A stretch of 64,000 nucleotides of DNA from Sphingorhabdus sp. EL138 (GCF_945890115.1 NZ_CAMDCK010000001.1:62001-126000), one strand, 5' to 3'. Shown: positions 8,642 through 17,347, counted from the stretch's first letter. Numbers and translations are program-made. The notes: generated from the sequence alone by a model not told the origin.

Positions 8642-9523
8642 TTAGTGCGCATTTATGAAGTTCACGACATCGGCGACGACGGGTGCCTTTTGGCGGAACG
8701 GACGCGCGACGGCCATGATGATATCGGCGTGGTCGACATCGGGGTATATCTGCAACTGCTGCTGCCCACCGAGTGCTTGTATCTTCTCGGATAGGATTTT
8801 GCTGTTGCGGGGCTTCACGACGGTATCCTTTTCGCCGGTAAGCAATAACAAAGGCGGCGCATCCGCGCGCGCAAAAGTGATCGGTTGCGTTTCCGTCAGG
8901 TCCGGCCATTGCCCCAAGGCAATTTGTGACGATTCGGTCGTCAGCGGTAGGAAATCATAAGGCCCGGCAAGGCCAATGACCCCTTTGATCACATCCGGCT
9001 TGAGATTTTTCGCAGCAAGCCATTGCGGGTCAAGCGCCGTCATCATGGCGATATGGGCACCAGCACTATGCCCCATAAGAAAAATGCGTTTGGGGTCGCC
9101 ATCATGCGTGGCGATGTTGGCATTGACCCAAGCAATAGCCGCTGCCGTATCCTCGACAAATGCAGGAAAGCGCACCTTCGGCGATTTGCGATAATCGGCA
9201 ATGATCGTGACAAAGCCGCGCGATGCAAAAGCGCGGCCCAAAAAGCCATAGCCCTCCCGCTCGCCATCACGCCACGCGCCGCCATGAAAGAAGATAAGTA
9301 CCGCAGATGTGCCAGCGGCGTTTTGCTTGGGCAGGTAAATATCAAGCATCTGCCGCGCGTCATCGCCATATGCGATGCCCGTCAGCGGGGCTTGGCTATA
9401 CTCGGCAGGACCAGGTGCCATCCGGTCTGCAAAATCGAGCTTTTGCGGATCTGTCTTGGCCCAGAACCATAAACCGCAACCAATCAAGGCCAGCGTGAGC
9501 GCGATAAGGATATATTTGATCAT
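8642..9523 (-). CDS. Alpha/beta hydrolase (HSL/BD-FAE-like esterase), membrane-anchored
   Basis: An esterase with an oxyanion-hole motif FFHGGAWRDG, nucleophile elbow MGHSAGAH, a catalytic Asp region (LTGEKDTVV) and a His in YPDVDHADI, so the triad is complete. The track start at 9589 adds an unlikely N-terminus; ATG 9523 gives a hydrophobic leader (MIKYILIALTLALIGCG). LIGC resembles a lipobox, but the residues after it stay hydrophobic, so this may be a signal anchor instead of a lipoprotein. It converges on the FkbM gene with an 17-bp gap. The substrate is unknown; carbohydrate-ester or small-ester hydrolysis are family possibilities. Confidence 0.8.
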   Translation of the reverse strand: MIKYILIALTLALIGCGLWFWAKTDPQKLDFADRMAPGPAEYSQAPLTGIAYGDDARQMLDIYLPKQNAAGTSAVLIFFHGGAWRDGEREGYGFLGRAFASRGFVTIIADYRKSPKVRFPAFVEDTAAAIAWVNANIATHDGDPKRIFLMGHSAGAHIAMMTALDPQWLAAKNLKPDVIKGVIGLAGPYDFLPLTTESSQIALGQWPDLTETQPITFARADAPPLLLLTGEKDTVVKPRNSKILSEKIQALGGQQQLQIYPDVDHADIIMAVARPFRQKAPVVADVVNFINAH

Positions 9524-9673
9524 ACGATATATGTGCCTATCAAAACGCCAGTCCACAACGTAAAAAGGTGGCCCCAGAGGACGGAACAAAAGAGGTCTTA
9601 GATCGACAAGCTAGCTTGCCCCGAAGTGGATTTAAGAGCATCTCATTCAAGAAGAGATTAATGGGGGTAGAAT

Positions 9674-9769
9674 GTGTCCGAGATCGTCACGGCAGTCCAG
9701 AGGGGCAGTCAAATTTACGTTTACGATCATAAAGGTCGCCAGATTTCCAGCGTATTTGCCGGAAGTTAA
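9674..9769 (+). CDS. Tiny ORF with one RGSxIYVYDxKGRQ-type repeat (31 aa)
   Basis: Too short for the ORF track. GTG at 9674 follows GGGGGTAG and encodes MSEIVTAVQRGSQIYVYDHKGRQISSVFAGS then TAA. The unit QRGSxIYVYDxKGRQ resembles, from memory, the repeat seen twice in small conserved sphingomonad proteins (RGS-x-(V/I)Y-x-YDE-(K/R)G). Here only one unit is present, so this is either a complete micro-protein or a truncated copy. No second unit is obvious in any frame after the stop. It sits alone in the 220-bp space between the esterase and a winged-helix gene. Function unknown. Confidence 0.4.
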   Translation: MSEIVTAVQRGSQIYVYDHKGRQISSVFAGS

Positions 9770-9810
9770 ATTCAGATTTTACGAAATCCCGAGGGGGGGG
9801 TGGAGGTTTT

Positions 9811-10248
9811 GTGAACGAATTGCCAACCAGATATATATCGTCATTTGTCGTGGAGTTCATAAGTGACTTCATGCACTTCTGCGTTGAAAAATATGGATTT
9901 TCAACTGAGGAAATTAGCATTATTTGCGTGGTTACAACGGAAAGCACGCGGGAAATCCGTCATGATGGTTATTTGCTCACAACCTATGGAACAGAGGTTC
10001 AGGCAATCCCAGATGAGTTCCGATTTCCGGTCAGCGTTCAATTCGTCTGTCGTCGGTTGGGCATGCGGCGAGAAACGACGCGACGAAAACTTGAAGATCT
10101 CGCAAATAGAGGTTTTCTAAATAAAATTAAGGGCGGATACACGCTACCAGCTCAAACAAACGCTGCTGATTATACCCAAGAGTTGAGGGATTTTTTGGTG
10201 TCAAAAATCTGCAATCTCAGGACGTATATAGAAAAAATTCCAGGGTAA
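9811..10248 (+). CDS. Winged-helix DNA-binding protein, hypothetical
   Basis: A 145-residue protein with GTG start 7 nt after a clear GGAGG. The central part (about residues 75-115, VQFVCRRLGMRRETTRRKLEDL followed by ANRGFLNKIKGGYTL) reads as a helix-turn-helix plus wing, like MarR/GntR-type readers. The N-terminal segment (SFVVEFISDFMHFCVEKYGF) is helical and may dimerise. No ligand domain is visible. The codon mix is more AT-rich than in the surrounding genes. I do not recognise a named family. It precedes a second HTH gene on the same strand. Confidence 0.65.
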   Translation: MNELPTRYISSFVVEFISDFMHFCVEKYGFSTEEISIICVVTTESTREIRHDGYLLTTYGTEVQAIPDEFRFPVSVQFVCRRLGMRRETTRRKLEDLANRGFLNKIKGGYTLPAQTNAADYTQELRDFLVSKICNLRTYIEKIPG

Positions 10249-10370
10249 AAACGCTATCGGTGATTCGGGAGCAACTGCATGTCGATGCCCAAATTGGGCA
10301 AACTGTGTTGTTGTAAACTTTGCTGCTTATTATTTACCCACCACGACTCGGTGATGTGGGGACATACCTA

Positions 10371-10766
10371 GTGGCAGATACGGAACTAAAAGAAGCAAGC
10401 CTAGTCTTGTCTGCAATTGGGCAGCGCATACAGGCTGCCCGAAAAAAATGCAGAATGTCGGTGGCTAAATTGTCGGCTAAGACTGCAATTTCGAGCCGAT
10501 TTATTGAAAATATCGAGGCAGGCGAGTTCAGCAAACTCCCTGGGCGATCGCATGTGCTGGGTTTCACCCGATCAATCTGCCGTGAACTAGCATTAGACGC
10601 AGAAGAGATTGTTCAGGCGATCAAATCAGCGATGTACCCTGCCCCAATGACGGAATTCGAAATAACCATTGCCCAGCAGATGAAACGTCCGCTGGTAGCG
10701 AAGATCGTCAATGGGTTAAAATCTGTTCTGGGCCGTATTGCAATTTTTAAAGAACCCATTCCTTAA
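10371..10766 (+). CDS. RodZ-N-terminal-like helix-turn-helix protein, short
   Basis: The protein begins best at GTG 10371, which follows TGTGGGGACATACCTA; the track start at 10320 adds 17 unlikely residues. It has an XRE-type HTH of the RodZ N-terminal kind (IGQRIQAARKKCRMSVAKLSAKTAISSRFIENIEAGEFSKLPGRSHVLGFTRSICREL). After this, only about 45 residues follow, with no transmembrane helix and no periplasmic RodZ domain. It is therefore a stand-alone cytoplasmic HTH protein rather than the cell-shape protein. It may be a transcription factor or a decayed RodZ paralogue. Sequence is more AT-rich than neighbours. Confidence 0.65.
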   Translation: MADTELKEASLVLSAIGQRIQAARKKCRMSVAKLSAKTAISSRFIENIEAGEFSKLPGRSHVLGFTRSICRELALDAEEIVQAIKSAMYPAPMTEFEITIAQQMKRPLVAKIVNGLKSVLGRIAIFKEPIP

Positions 10767-10833
10767 TTTTCGCGCGCATAATGCTGCGCTTTTTATAGGG
10801 TGCTGGACCTTTGATGGTGTGCTGGCAACACAA

Positions 10834-10866
10834 CAAAAAGGGGCTGCGATTTCTCGCAACCCCTTG
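10834..10866 (-). terminator. Rho-independent terminator of rplM-rpsI
   Basis: Read on the minus strand the sequence is AAGGGGTTGCGA-GAAA-TCGCAGCCCCTT followed by TTTG. It forms a 12-bp stem (one G-U pair) with a GAAA tetraloop and a U-tract, 30 bp beyond the rpsI stop codon. Confidence 0.85.
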
Positions 10867-10895
10867 AACTCCATACGAAAAAGAGACTTTTCGTA

Positions 10896-11387
10896 TCAGC
10901 GCTTCGAAAACTGGAAGCTCTTACGCGCCTTGGCCTTGCCGTATTTCTTACGCTCGACCACGCGGCTGTCGCGGGTCAGGAAGCCTTCCGACTTCACGGC
11001 GCTACGCAGCAGTGGCTCATATTTCGACAGTGCTTGCGCGATGCCATGCTTTACGGCGCCGGCCTGGCCCGAAAGACCACCGCCCTTGACGGTTGCGATG
11101 ACGTCATATTGACCGATCCGCTCGGTAACACCGAACGGTTGATTGATCACAAGACGCAGCGAAGGGCGTGCGAAATAGATTTCCTGGTCGCGGCCATTGA
11201 CGACAATCTTGCCAGTGCCAGGCTTCAACCATACGCGGGCAACCGCGTCCTTGCGGCGGCCAGTTGCATAAGCGCGGCCTTGCGCGTCGATTTCCTGTTC
11301 ACGAATGACAGCAGCGATCTGTGCAGGTGCTTGAACGTCGGCGCCCAAGGTTTCGAGATCAGCGAGCGAAGTTGCAGTATCAGACAT
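10896..11387 (-). CDS. rpsI: 30S ribosomal protein S9 (uS9)
   Basis: A 163-residue uS9 with an N-terminal extension of about 35 residues ([19 protein letters not shown]...), usual in alphaproteobacteria, then the conserved [18 protein letters not shown] and the invariant C-terminus [11 protein letters not shown], whose terminal Lys-Arg contacts P-site tRNA. Its ATG overlaps the uL13 stop (TAATG), so translation is probably coupled. A strong terminator lies just downstream. Confidence 0.98.
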   Translation of the reverse strand: MSDTATSLADLETLGADVQAPAQIAAVIREQEIDAQGRAYATGRRKDAVARVWLKPGTGKIVVNGRDQEIYFARPSLRLVINQPFGVTERIGQYDVIATVKGGGLSGQAGAVKHGIAQALSKYEPLLRSAVKSEGFLTRDSRVVERKKYGKAKARKSFQFSKR

Positions 11388-11866
11388 TATGCACCCACCT
11401 TATTCTTGCGGTTCATGGAAGCGACGTCGAGCGTCGTTGGCTGTTGACCGGCATGGGGATGCTCGGAGCCATTGTACAAATGCAGCGCGCGCATTTGCGC
11501 ACGACCCAAAGGACCGCGTGGAACCATGCGCTCAACGGCCTTTTCAAGGACGCGCTCAGGGAATTTGCTGTCCAGCACCTTGCCAGCAGTGATACCCTTG
11601 ATACCGCCGATGTAACCCGTGTGGCGATAATAAACCTTGTCGGTCAATTTCTTGCCTGTGAACTTCACCTTGTCCGCATTGATGACAACCACATGGTCGC
11701 CGCAATCCACATGCGGGGTGTAGCTTGGCTTGGTCTTACCACGCAGGATGTTGGCGATGAGGCTAGCCACGCGGCCAACAACCAAACCTTCTGCGTCAAT
11801 GAGGATCCACGATTTCTCGACGTCCTGTGGACGGATCGATTTCGTAACTCTGGATAGCGTTTTCAT
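11387..11866 (-). CDS. rplM: 50S ribosomal protein L13 (uL13)
   Basis: uL13 with the diagnostic segments [36 protein letters not shown] and [15 protein letters not shown]. The track's GTG at 11878 would add four residues. ATG 11866 gives the usual MKTLS start and follows AAGGTG on the minus strand, so I use it (159 residues). uL13 is an early assembly protein of the large subunit. It is the first gene of the rplM-rpsI operon and shares a TAATG junction with rpsI. Confidence 0.98.
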   Translation of the reverse strand: MKTLSRVTKSIRPQDVEKSWILIDAEGLVVGRVASLIANILRGKTKPSYTPHVDCGDHVVVINADKVKFTGKKLTDKVYYRHTGYIGGIKGITAGKVLDSKFPERVLEKAVERMVPRGPLGRAQMRALHLYNGSEHPHAGQQPTTLDVASMNRKNKVGA

Positions 11867-11933
11867 CGCTAATCGCACCTTTCGAAATTTTGTAGATATG
11901 TAGAATCATCACTGACCCACATGCGAAGCGGAG

Positions 11934-11962
11934 CCAATGGCGACAAACGCCCGATTAGTCAA
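11934..11962 (-). promoter_or_regulatory. Candidate promoter of rplM-rpsI
   Basis: On the minus strand, TTGACT (complement of 11957-11962) is followed after about 17 nt by CATTGG, roughly 70 nt before the rplM start. The -35 element is good and the -10 element weak, as is common for alphaproteobacterial housekeeping promoters. Assigned by pattern only. Confidence 0.4.
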
Positions 11963-12009
11963 GCAAAAGCAAGGGTCTCACGACGGGTAAAATAATACCG
12001 TTGGTTGAA

Positions 12010-13068
12010 TTACACGGTTTCACGTCCCAATATATGCGCACCCCAAACGGTGGACGCGACCAGCAAAGCGCCGACCGCCTGATGCGATACCGCCAACACA
12101 ATGTTCACGCCGGTCATGACGGTAGCAATGCCTAAGATAATCTGAACGCCAAAGCTGCTGTGGATGGCAATAGAGGCGCTACGGCCGCCTGCTTTTTTGA
12201 CACGGCGCGCCAGCAGGATCAGGGCAAACACCGCGACCCACGCCCACCAGCGATGAACAAAATGCGTGAGATAGGGGTCGTTCACCAACGCGTAGAAAAC
12301 GCCTTTGGTGGTATCTACTCCGTCAGGGTACAGCCGGTCATTCATTAAAGGCCAACTGTTGGACACATAGCCCGCGTTCAATCCTGCGACCCATGCGCCA
12401 AACAACATCTGGATAAACAGGATTGCAAAAACCGAAGCCGTCAAGGGGGATATTCTCGCTGGCTTCGCCGCTGGGTTTTTGACCAGCGCCTTGAGGTCAA
12501 GCGCCGTCCAAACCAGCCCGCCAAGAATGATGAAAGCCGTGAGCAAATGGACCGCAAGGCGGTAATGGCTCACATCGGTACGCGCCGAAAGGCCCGAAGA
12601 CACCATCCACCAGCCAATGGTACCCTGAAGCCCGCCCAAGGCCAGCAACGCAAGCAAGCGTGGCTTATACCCTGCGGGAATGGCTTGCTTCACCCAGAAC
12701 CACGCCAGCGGAAGTGCAAAGGCCAAGCCTATGACGCGTCCAAGCAAGCGGTGCACCCATTCCCAGAAATAGATAAATTTGAATTCGGCTATCGTCATGC
12801 CGGCCGGACCGTTGATCTGGGTATATTCCGGAATCTGCTTATATTTCTCAAATTCTGACATCCAAGCGGCCTCGCTGAGCGGAGGAAGCGTGCCGGTTAT
12901 GGGTTTCCATTCGGTGATTGATAATCCCGATTCGGTCAGACGCGTGATCCCGCCGACGACGACCATTGCAAAGACCAAGGCAGCAACGCCCATCAGCCAG
13001 TTGATCAAAGCAGCAGGTCGAGCTGATGCGGTTTCGGACGCGGGGTGTGAGGTGAGCGCAGTATCCAT
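12010..13068 (-). CDS. ctaA: Heme A synthase (Cox15/CtaA type)
   Basis: The long track ORF (489 aa) includes 137 spurious residues that read back over merC. The start at ATG 13068 gives a 352-residue protein of the expected length. It has eight hydrophobic segments and the family's conserved His-bearing helices: FIYFWEWVHRLLGRVIGLA, DVSHYRLAVHLLTAFIILGG, THFVHRWWAW and VSHQAVGALLV. GGITRLTESGLSITEWKPITG is the Cox15 signature. It oxidises heme O to heme A for aa3-type oxidase in the inner membrane. It is divergent from merC, with 124 bp between starts. Confidence 0.95.
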   Translation of the reverse strand: MDTALTSHPASETASARPAALINWLMGVAALVFAMVVVGGITRLTESGLSITEWKPITGTLPPLSEAAWMSEFEKYKQIPEYTQINGPAGMTIAEFKFIYFWEWVHRLLGRVIGLAFALPLAWFWVKQAIPAGYKPRLLALLALGGLQGTIGWWMVSSGLSARTDVSHYRLAVHLLTAFIILGGLVWTALDLKALVKNPAAKPARISPLTASVFAILFIQMLFGAWVAGLNAGYVSNSWPLMNDRLYPDGVDTTKGVFYALVNDPYLTHFVHRWWAWVAVFALILLARRVKKAGGRSASIAIHSSFGVQIILGIATVMTGVNIVLAVSHQAVGALLVASTVWGAHILGRETV

Positions 13069-13192
13069 GCGCGCCGATATGCCGCTTAATGCGGATTGCC
13101 GCAAGCAAAGGAGGTTGCAAAATTTGCTAATCAAGCTGCAATTTAGCGATGTAATGTTGTAACGTGCATCAGATCCGTGTAATGACCATGAT

Positions 13193-13558
13193 ATGGCACA
13201 GGTATGGCAAAAATGGCGGTGGGACGGGCTTGGCCTGAGCATTGCCGGATTGTGCCTGTTGCATTGCCTGATAACCACGGTTTTGCTGGCCATTCTTGCG
13301 TCTGCGGGTGGCGCTTTATTGAACCCTATGATCCATGAGGTCGGGCTGGTCCTCGCCATCCTTCTGGGTGTTTTGGCATTGGGCCAAGGCTTCCGCATGC
13401 ATGGCTTGTTCCTGCCCGCCTTTGTCGGCGCACTTGGTATCGGCATGATGGGCGGCGCACTGACGCTGCCACATGGCACTATGGAAATCGCTTGGACGGT
13501 AATTGGCGTTGTCTTTCTTGGACTTGGCCATTTGCTTAATCATCGGGCCAAAGGCTGA
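13193..13558 (+). CDS. MerC-domain membrane protein
   Basis: A 121-residue protein with four hydrophobic helices and the MerC helix-1 signature GLCLLHCLITTVLL, where two closely spaced residues around the Cys form the metal site. In mer operons MerC imports mercuric ion, but there is no merA, merP, merT or merR here. The next gene, 50-odd bp downstream, is a Fur/Zur-type regulator with a His-rich start, so a role in transition-metal (zinc-like) handling is more likely; this is inference. A conserved final segment (LGHLLNHRAKG) ends the protein. Confidence 0.8.
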   Translation: MAQVWQKWRWDGLGLSIAGLCLLHCLITTVLLAILASAGGALLNPMIHEVGLVLAILLGVLALGQGFRMHGLFLPAFVGALGIGMMGGALTLPHGTMEIAWTVIGVVFLGLGHLLNHRAKG

Positions 13559-13611
13559 ACCCCAATCGCGCGGTGATTGACCCGCCGCATGCCAGCGCCT
13601 ACATCGCCATC

Positions 13612-14070
13612 ATGGCAGCACATCACCATCATGAGCATGCAGGCGCATCGCTTGCGCAAGCCGCAGAAGCCACGCTTGTCGAGGCTGGCGAACAATGGAC
13701 CGATATGCGGTCAGATATTTTCGCGGTACTCGCAACCTTTGAAAAGCCGGCGTCGGCTTATGATATAGCGGACCTTGTGTCACAAAGACGCGGCAAACGC
13801 GTTGCTCCCAACAGCGTCTATCGCATCTTGGACCTATTTGTGACAACGAACCTCGCGCGCCGCGTGGAAAGCGCAAACGCATATATCGCCAACTCGCACC
13901 CGGGATGCTTGCATGATTGCATTTTCCTGATTTGCGATAGCTGCGGCACCGCAACGCATATTGACGATGATGCACTGACCATGAGCGTGCGTGCAGCGGC
14001 GGAACATGCTGGCTTTGCGCAAGTTCGCCCCGTCATCGAAGTCCGCGGCAAATGCGCCGATTGTGATTGA
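13612..14070 (+). CDS. Fur-family transcriptional regulator (Zur-like)
   Basis: Fur fold of about 152 residues: winged helix (SAYDIADLVSQRRGKRVAPNSVYRILDLFVTTNLARRV) and a C-terminal dimer/metal domain with HPGCLHDCIFLICDSCGTATHID and a closing CADCD, giving two CxxC pairs for structural zinc. This matches Zur rather than Fur, which usually has HHDH metal-sensing spacing. The N-terminus MAAHHHHEHAG is His-rich. GTG 13573 is an alternative start adding 13 residues. It follows merC and is probably co-transcribed with it. Likely Zn-responsive repressor; the metal is not proven. Confidence 0.8.
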   Translation: MAAHHHHEHAGASLAQAAEATLVEAGEQWTDMRSDIFAVLATFEKPASAYDIADLVSQRRGKRVAPNSVYRILDLFVTTNLARRVESANAYIANSHPGCLHDCIFLICDSCGTATHIDDDALTMSVRAAAEHAGFAQVRPVIEVRGKCADCD

Positions 14071-14124
14071 AAAATCTGCAATTACCCGTTCGACAGCCAG
14101 ATAAAACGCCGCTAAGCTTAAAGT

Positions 14125-16056
14125 ATGACTCATTCGCCTGACACGCCGTTACTTGATACGGTTAAAGTGCCCTCGGACCTTCGTAATCTTGCCGCATCGC
14201 AGCTTCGTCAGCTTGCCGACGAATTGCGCGCCGAAACTATTTCCGCCGTATCTGTCACGGGCGGCCATTTGGGCGCTGGGCTGGGCGTTGTTGAACTGAC
14301 TACGGCCATCCATTATGTCTTCAACACACCCGATGACCGGTTGGTCTGGGATGTGGGCCATCAATGCTATCCGCACAAAATTCTCACTGGACGCCGCGAC
14401 CGCATCCGCACCTTGCGCACTGGCGGGGGGCTCTCGGGCTTCACCAAACGCAGCGAGAGCGAATATGATCCGTTCGGTGCGGCACATAGCTCAACGTCCA
14501 TTTCCGCAGCCTTGGGCTTTGCCGTCGCCAACAAGATCGCTGGCACGCCCGGCAAGGCGATTGCCGTCATTGGCGATGGGTCCATGTCCGCTGGCATGGC
14601 GTATGAGGCGATGAACAACGCGCAAGCCGCGGGCAACCGCTTGATCGTGATCCTGAATGACAATGACATGTCGATCGCGCCGCCCGTCGGCGGACTGTCG
14701 GCCTATTTGTCGCGTTTGGTATCGTCAAGCGAGTATCTGGGCCTGCGCAGCCTTGCAAGTAAGGTCGCCAAGCGCCTGTCGCGCCGTATCTACACTGCGG
14801 CGTCAAAGGCCGAAGAATTCGCCCGTGGAATGGCGATGGGCGGCACCTTGTTTGAAGAGCTTGGCTTTTATTATGTCGGCCCCATTGACGGCCATAATTT
14901 GGACCAACTGATTCCCGTCCTCGAAAATGTCCGCGACAATGCCGACGGTCCGGTCCTGATCCATGTCGTCACGCAAAAGGGTAAGGGCTATGCCCCTGCC
15001 GAAGCAGCCGCCGACAAATATCATGGCGTTGTGAAATTCGACGTCATCACCGGCAAGCAGGAGAAAGGCCCCGGTGGCGGGCCACCTTCTTATCAAAATG
15101 TGTTTGGTGAAACGCTTGCCAAGCTTGCGGAAACCGACCCCAAAATCTTTGCGATCACCGCCGCCATGCCTGGCGGGACGGGCGTTGACAAATTCTCTGC
15201 CGCGCACCCCGAACGCTCCTTTGATGTAGGCATCGCAGAACAGCATGCCGTGACCTTTGCCGCTGGTCTCGCGGCGCAGGGGATGCGCCCATTCTGTGCG
15301 ATTTACTCGACCTTCCTGCAACGCGCGTATGATCAAGTCGTCCATGACGTCGCGATCCAGAATCTGCCCGTACGTTTTGCTATCGACCGCGCCGGTTTGG
15401 TCGGTGCCGACGGCAGCACGCACGCCGGATCGTTCGACATTACCTATTTGGCGACCCTGCCAAATATGGTCGTCATGTCACCAGCCGATGAGGCGGAGTT
15501 GGTCCACATGACCTATACCGCCGTCTTGCACGACAGCGGCCCAATCGCGTTCCGTTACCCGCGCGGAAATGGCACGGGCATTGCCTTGCCCGAAGTGCCT
15601 CAGCAGCTCGAAATCGGTAAGGGCCGCATTGTCCGTGAAGGCAAAAAGGTCGCGATCCTGTCGCTCGGTACCCGTCTGGCCGAAGCTATCAAGGCGGCGG
15701 ACACGCTGGACGCTAAGGGTCTGAGCACCACTGTTGCAGATTTGCGCTTTGCCAAGCCGCTTGACGAAAAATTGATCCGCCACCTTATCGCCACGCATGA
15801 AGTTGTGGTGACAGTCGAAGAAGCGTCAGTTGGCGGGCTTGGAGCGCATGTGCTCACCTTGGCCAGCGACGCTGGCCTGATGGACGCAGGCCTAAAAATC
15901 CGCACTATGCGTCTGCCAGATATTTTCCAAGAGCATGACAGCCCACAGAAGCAATATGACGAAGCGGGCCTCAATGCGCCACAGATCGTCGACACTGTGC
16001 TGAAGGCGCTGCGCCACAATAGCACAGGCGTTGAGGAAGCGAGCGTGCGCGCTTAA
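14125..16056 (+). CDS. dxs: 1-deoxy-D-xylulose-5-phosphate synthase
   Basis: A 643-residue DXS of full length. The thiamine diphosphate motif is [17 protein letters not shown]...NDNDMSI, the transketolase-type Pyr domain contains [17 protein letters not shown], and the linker [12 protein letters not shown] is DXS-specific. It joins pyruvate and glyceraldehyde-3-phosphate, the entry step of the MEP isoprenoid pathway (also feeding thiamine and pyridoxal). It starts 54 bp after the Fur-family gene and stands alone, followed by convergent lipoprotein genes. Confidence 0.97.
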   Translation: MTHSPDTPLLDTVKVPSDLRNLAASQLRQLADELRAETISAVSVTGGHLGAGLGVVELTTAIHYVFNTPDDRLVWDVGHQCYPHKILTGRRDRIRTLRTGGGLSGFTKRSESEYDPFGAAHSSTSISAALGFAVANKIAGTPGKAIAVIGDGSMSAGMAYEAMNNAQAAGNRLIVILNDNDMSIAPPVGGLSAYLSRLVSSSEYLGLRSLASKVAKRLSRRIYTAASKAEEFARGMAMGGTLFEELGFYYVGPIDGHNLDQLIPVLENVRDNADGPVLIHVVTQKGKGYAPAEAAADKYHGVVKFDVITGKQEKGPGGGPPSYQNVFGETLAKLAETDPKIFAITAAMPGGTGVDKFSAAHPERSFDVGIAEQHAVTFAAGLAAQGMRPFCAIYSTFLQRAYDQVVHDVAIQNLPVRFAIDRAGLVGADGSTHAGSFDITYLATLPNMVVMSPADEAELVHMTYTAVLHDSGPIAFRYPRGNGTGIALPEVPQQLEIGKGRIVREGKKVAILSLGTRLAEAIKAADTLDAKGLSTTVADLRFAKPLDEKLIRHLIATHEVVVTVEEASVGGLGAHVLTLASDAGLMDAGLKIRTMRLPDIFQEHDSPQKQYDEAGLNAPQIVDTVLKALRHNSTGVEEASVRA

Positions 16057-16077
16057 GGGCGCGCTGCTGTCACCCCA

Positions 16078-16491
16078 TTAACCCGGAATAACCGCCTGCG
16101 CGGTTTGGCCATCGCCTTCGGGTGCGGCGATGATGTCGCGTGTGATGCTGCCTTTGTTTACCGTCGTGGTCTGCGGATCACCGACCGATGAACGGATGCC
16201 CAATTCGGCAGTACCCGACGTCGTCGAAATCGCACGTTCAGCAGCAGAGCGCGTCGCGGTGCCGCCAAACAAAGTCTCCAGCATCTGCTCTTGCCCAGCC
16301 TGAGCAGGGCGAATGGCCGAGGCTACCGTTGGTTCAAGCGCAAAATCAGGCGGAACCACCAAGGGCGCAGCGCGGCCAACCGACGGCGCAGCGGCTTTAT
16401 TGCCGCCTAATATGTTACCCATCGACCCACATCCCGACAGCAAAGGAAGCGTCATTAGGGCAACGGCGAAAAGGACAGGTTTTGTGTTCAT
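16078..16491 (-). CDS. DUF3035-type lipoprotein
   Basis: A small secreted lipoprotein. From ATG 16491 the leader MNTKPVLFAVALMTLPLLSGCGS has a perfect lipobox (LLSGC). The mature part contains PLVVPPDFALEP and EQMLETLFGGTA, features of the DUF3035 family of Sphingomonadales envelope lipoproteins of unknown function. The track start at 16503 adds four residues and is less likely. It is the second of two tandem DUF3035-like genes after lspA and shares the EQxL(E/D)xxFGG motif with its neighbour. Confidence 0.75.
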   Translation of the reverse strand: MNTKPVLFAVALMTLPLLSGCGSMGNILGGNKAAAPSVGRAAPLVVPPDFALEPTVASAIRPAQAGQEQMLETLFGGTATRSAAERAISTTSGTAELGIRSSVGDPQTTTVNKGSITRDIIAAPEGDGQTAQAVIPG

Positions 16492-16515
16492 ATATTTATC
16501 CACTTTCAGGCCGGG

Positions 16516-16773
16516 TTACGGGCGGGGCGCAGTTGCAGGCGCAGCGCCGCCAAACATGGCGTCCAAAACCTGCTCCTTCGTGTCGCCATCCTGCGGACGC
16601 GGGGCGTTAGGGGTCGGCGTTGGCAGGGTGAAGGTCTTAGGGACCTCGATCGGCTTTGACCGGCTAACGGCAAATTCATCGGGACGTTCACGGTCATAGA
16701 TGCTGGTCGTGCCGCAGCCCGACAGCGCAAGAATAGCAACTGACGCCGCCGCTAAGATAGATATCCGCTTCAT
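16516..16773 (-). CDS. Short DUF3035-like lipoprotein
   Basis: An 85-residue lipoprotein with leader MKRISILAAASVAILALSGCG (lipobox ALSGC). The mature part contains RERPDEFAVSRSKPIEVPKTFTLP and a C-terminal EQVLDAMFGG that mirrors the next gene's EQMLETLFGG. The DEF-v-xx-xPLxxPp core is typical of DUF3035. Its ATG overlaps the lspA stop (4 bp), so the two are translationally coupled, and it may itself be a client of LspA. Function unknown. Confidence 0.75.
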   Translation of the reverse strand: MKRISILAAASVAILALSGCGTTSIYDRERPDEFAVSRSKPIEVPKTFTLPTPTPNAPRPQDGDTKEQVLDAMFGGAAPATAPRP

Positions 16774-17318
16774 GACTTCTCCACTATATCGGCATTGCTT
16801 GCAGTTTCCTGAACATCTGGACCGCGACCGCTTTCCTTGTCACCTATCAGGAACGCGCGGGCAAGCAATATCAATACGCCGATGCTAATGCAGGCATCGG
16901 CCAGATTGAAAATATAAAAAGGTCGGAAAGCGCCAAAATGCAAATCGGCATAATCCACGACATAGCCATAACGCGTCCGATCAACGATGTTCCCAAGCGC
17001 ACCGCCCAAGACCAATGACAAAGCCAGTATATCGCCGCGCAGCTTCTCACGCCACATCCATACCCCTACGCCAGCCGCAATCACCGATGTGAGTGCAACC
17101 AGAGCCCAGCGTTCGCCATCACTGTCCGCAGTTAGGAAACTCATCGATACACCGCGATTTTCGGCATAGCGCAGGTCGAAAAACGATATGATGTGAATGA
17201 CGCCACGCTCTTTCAACTGCAGCGGCCCAAGCATTGCATATTTCACGATCTGGTCGAGAATGAACACAAGGCTTGCGACCATGAGGCCCTGAAGGCGGAA
17301 TTTAGAATTGGGGTTCAT
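16770..17318 (-). CDS. lspA: Lipoprotein signal peptidase (signal peptidase II)
   Basis: A 182-residue inner membrane aspartyl protease with four transmembrane helices. The two catalytic Asp motifs are present: GNIVDRTRYGYVVDYAD and FNLADACISIGV. AENRGVSMSFL matches the conserved NxGvsfs segment. It removes signal peptides from prolipoproteins after diacylglyceryl transfer. It lies downstream of ileS, the classical ileS-lspA order, but separated by about 196 bp holding two palindromic elements. Its stop overlaps the start of a lipoprotein gene. Confidence 0.96.
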   Translation of the reverse strand: MNPNSKFRLQGLMVASLVFILDQIVKYAMLGPLQLKERGVIHIISFFDLRYAENRGVSMSFLTADSDGERWALVALTSVIAAGVGVWMWREKLRGDILALSLVLGGALGNIVDRTRYGYVVDYADLHFGAFRPFYIFNLADACISIGVLILLARAFLIGDKESGRGPDVQETASNADIVEKS

Positions 17319-17347
17319 GCGTGCGTCCTAACCCACCAAAGCTGCAT

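Noticed and set aside
12010-13479. N-terminal 137 residues of the 489-aa ctaA ORF
   Set aside because: They overlap merC in antisense; ATG 13068 gives the standard Cox15 N-terminus and length.
13193-13558. Mercury resistance operon
   Set aside because: Only a MerC-domain gene is present; merA, merR, merT and merP are absent, and the neighbour is a Fur-family gene.
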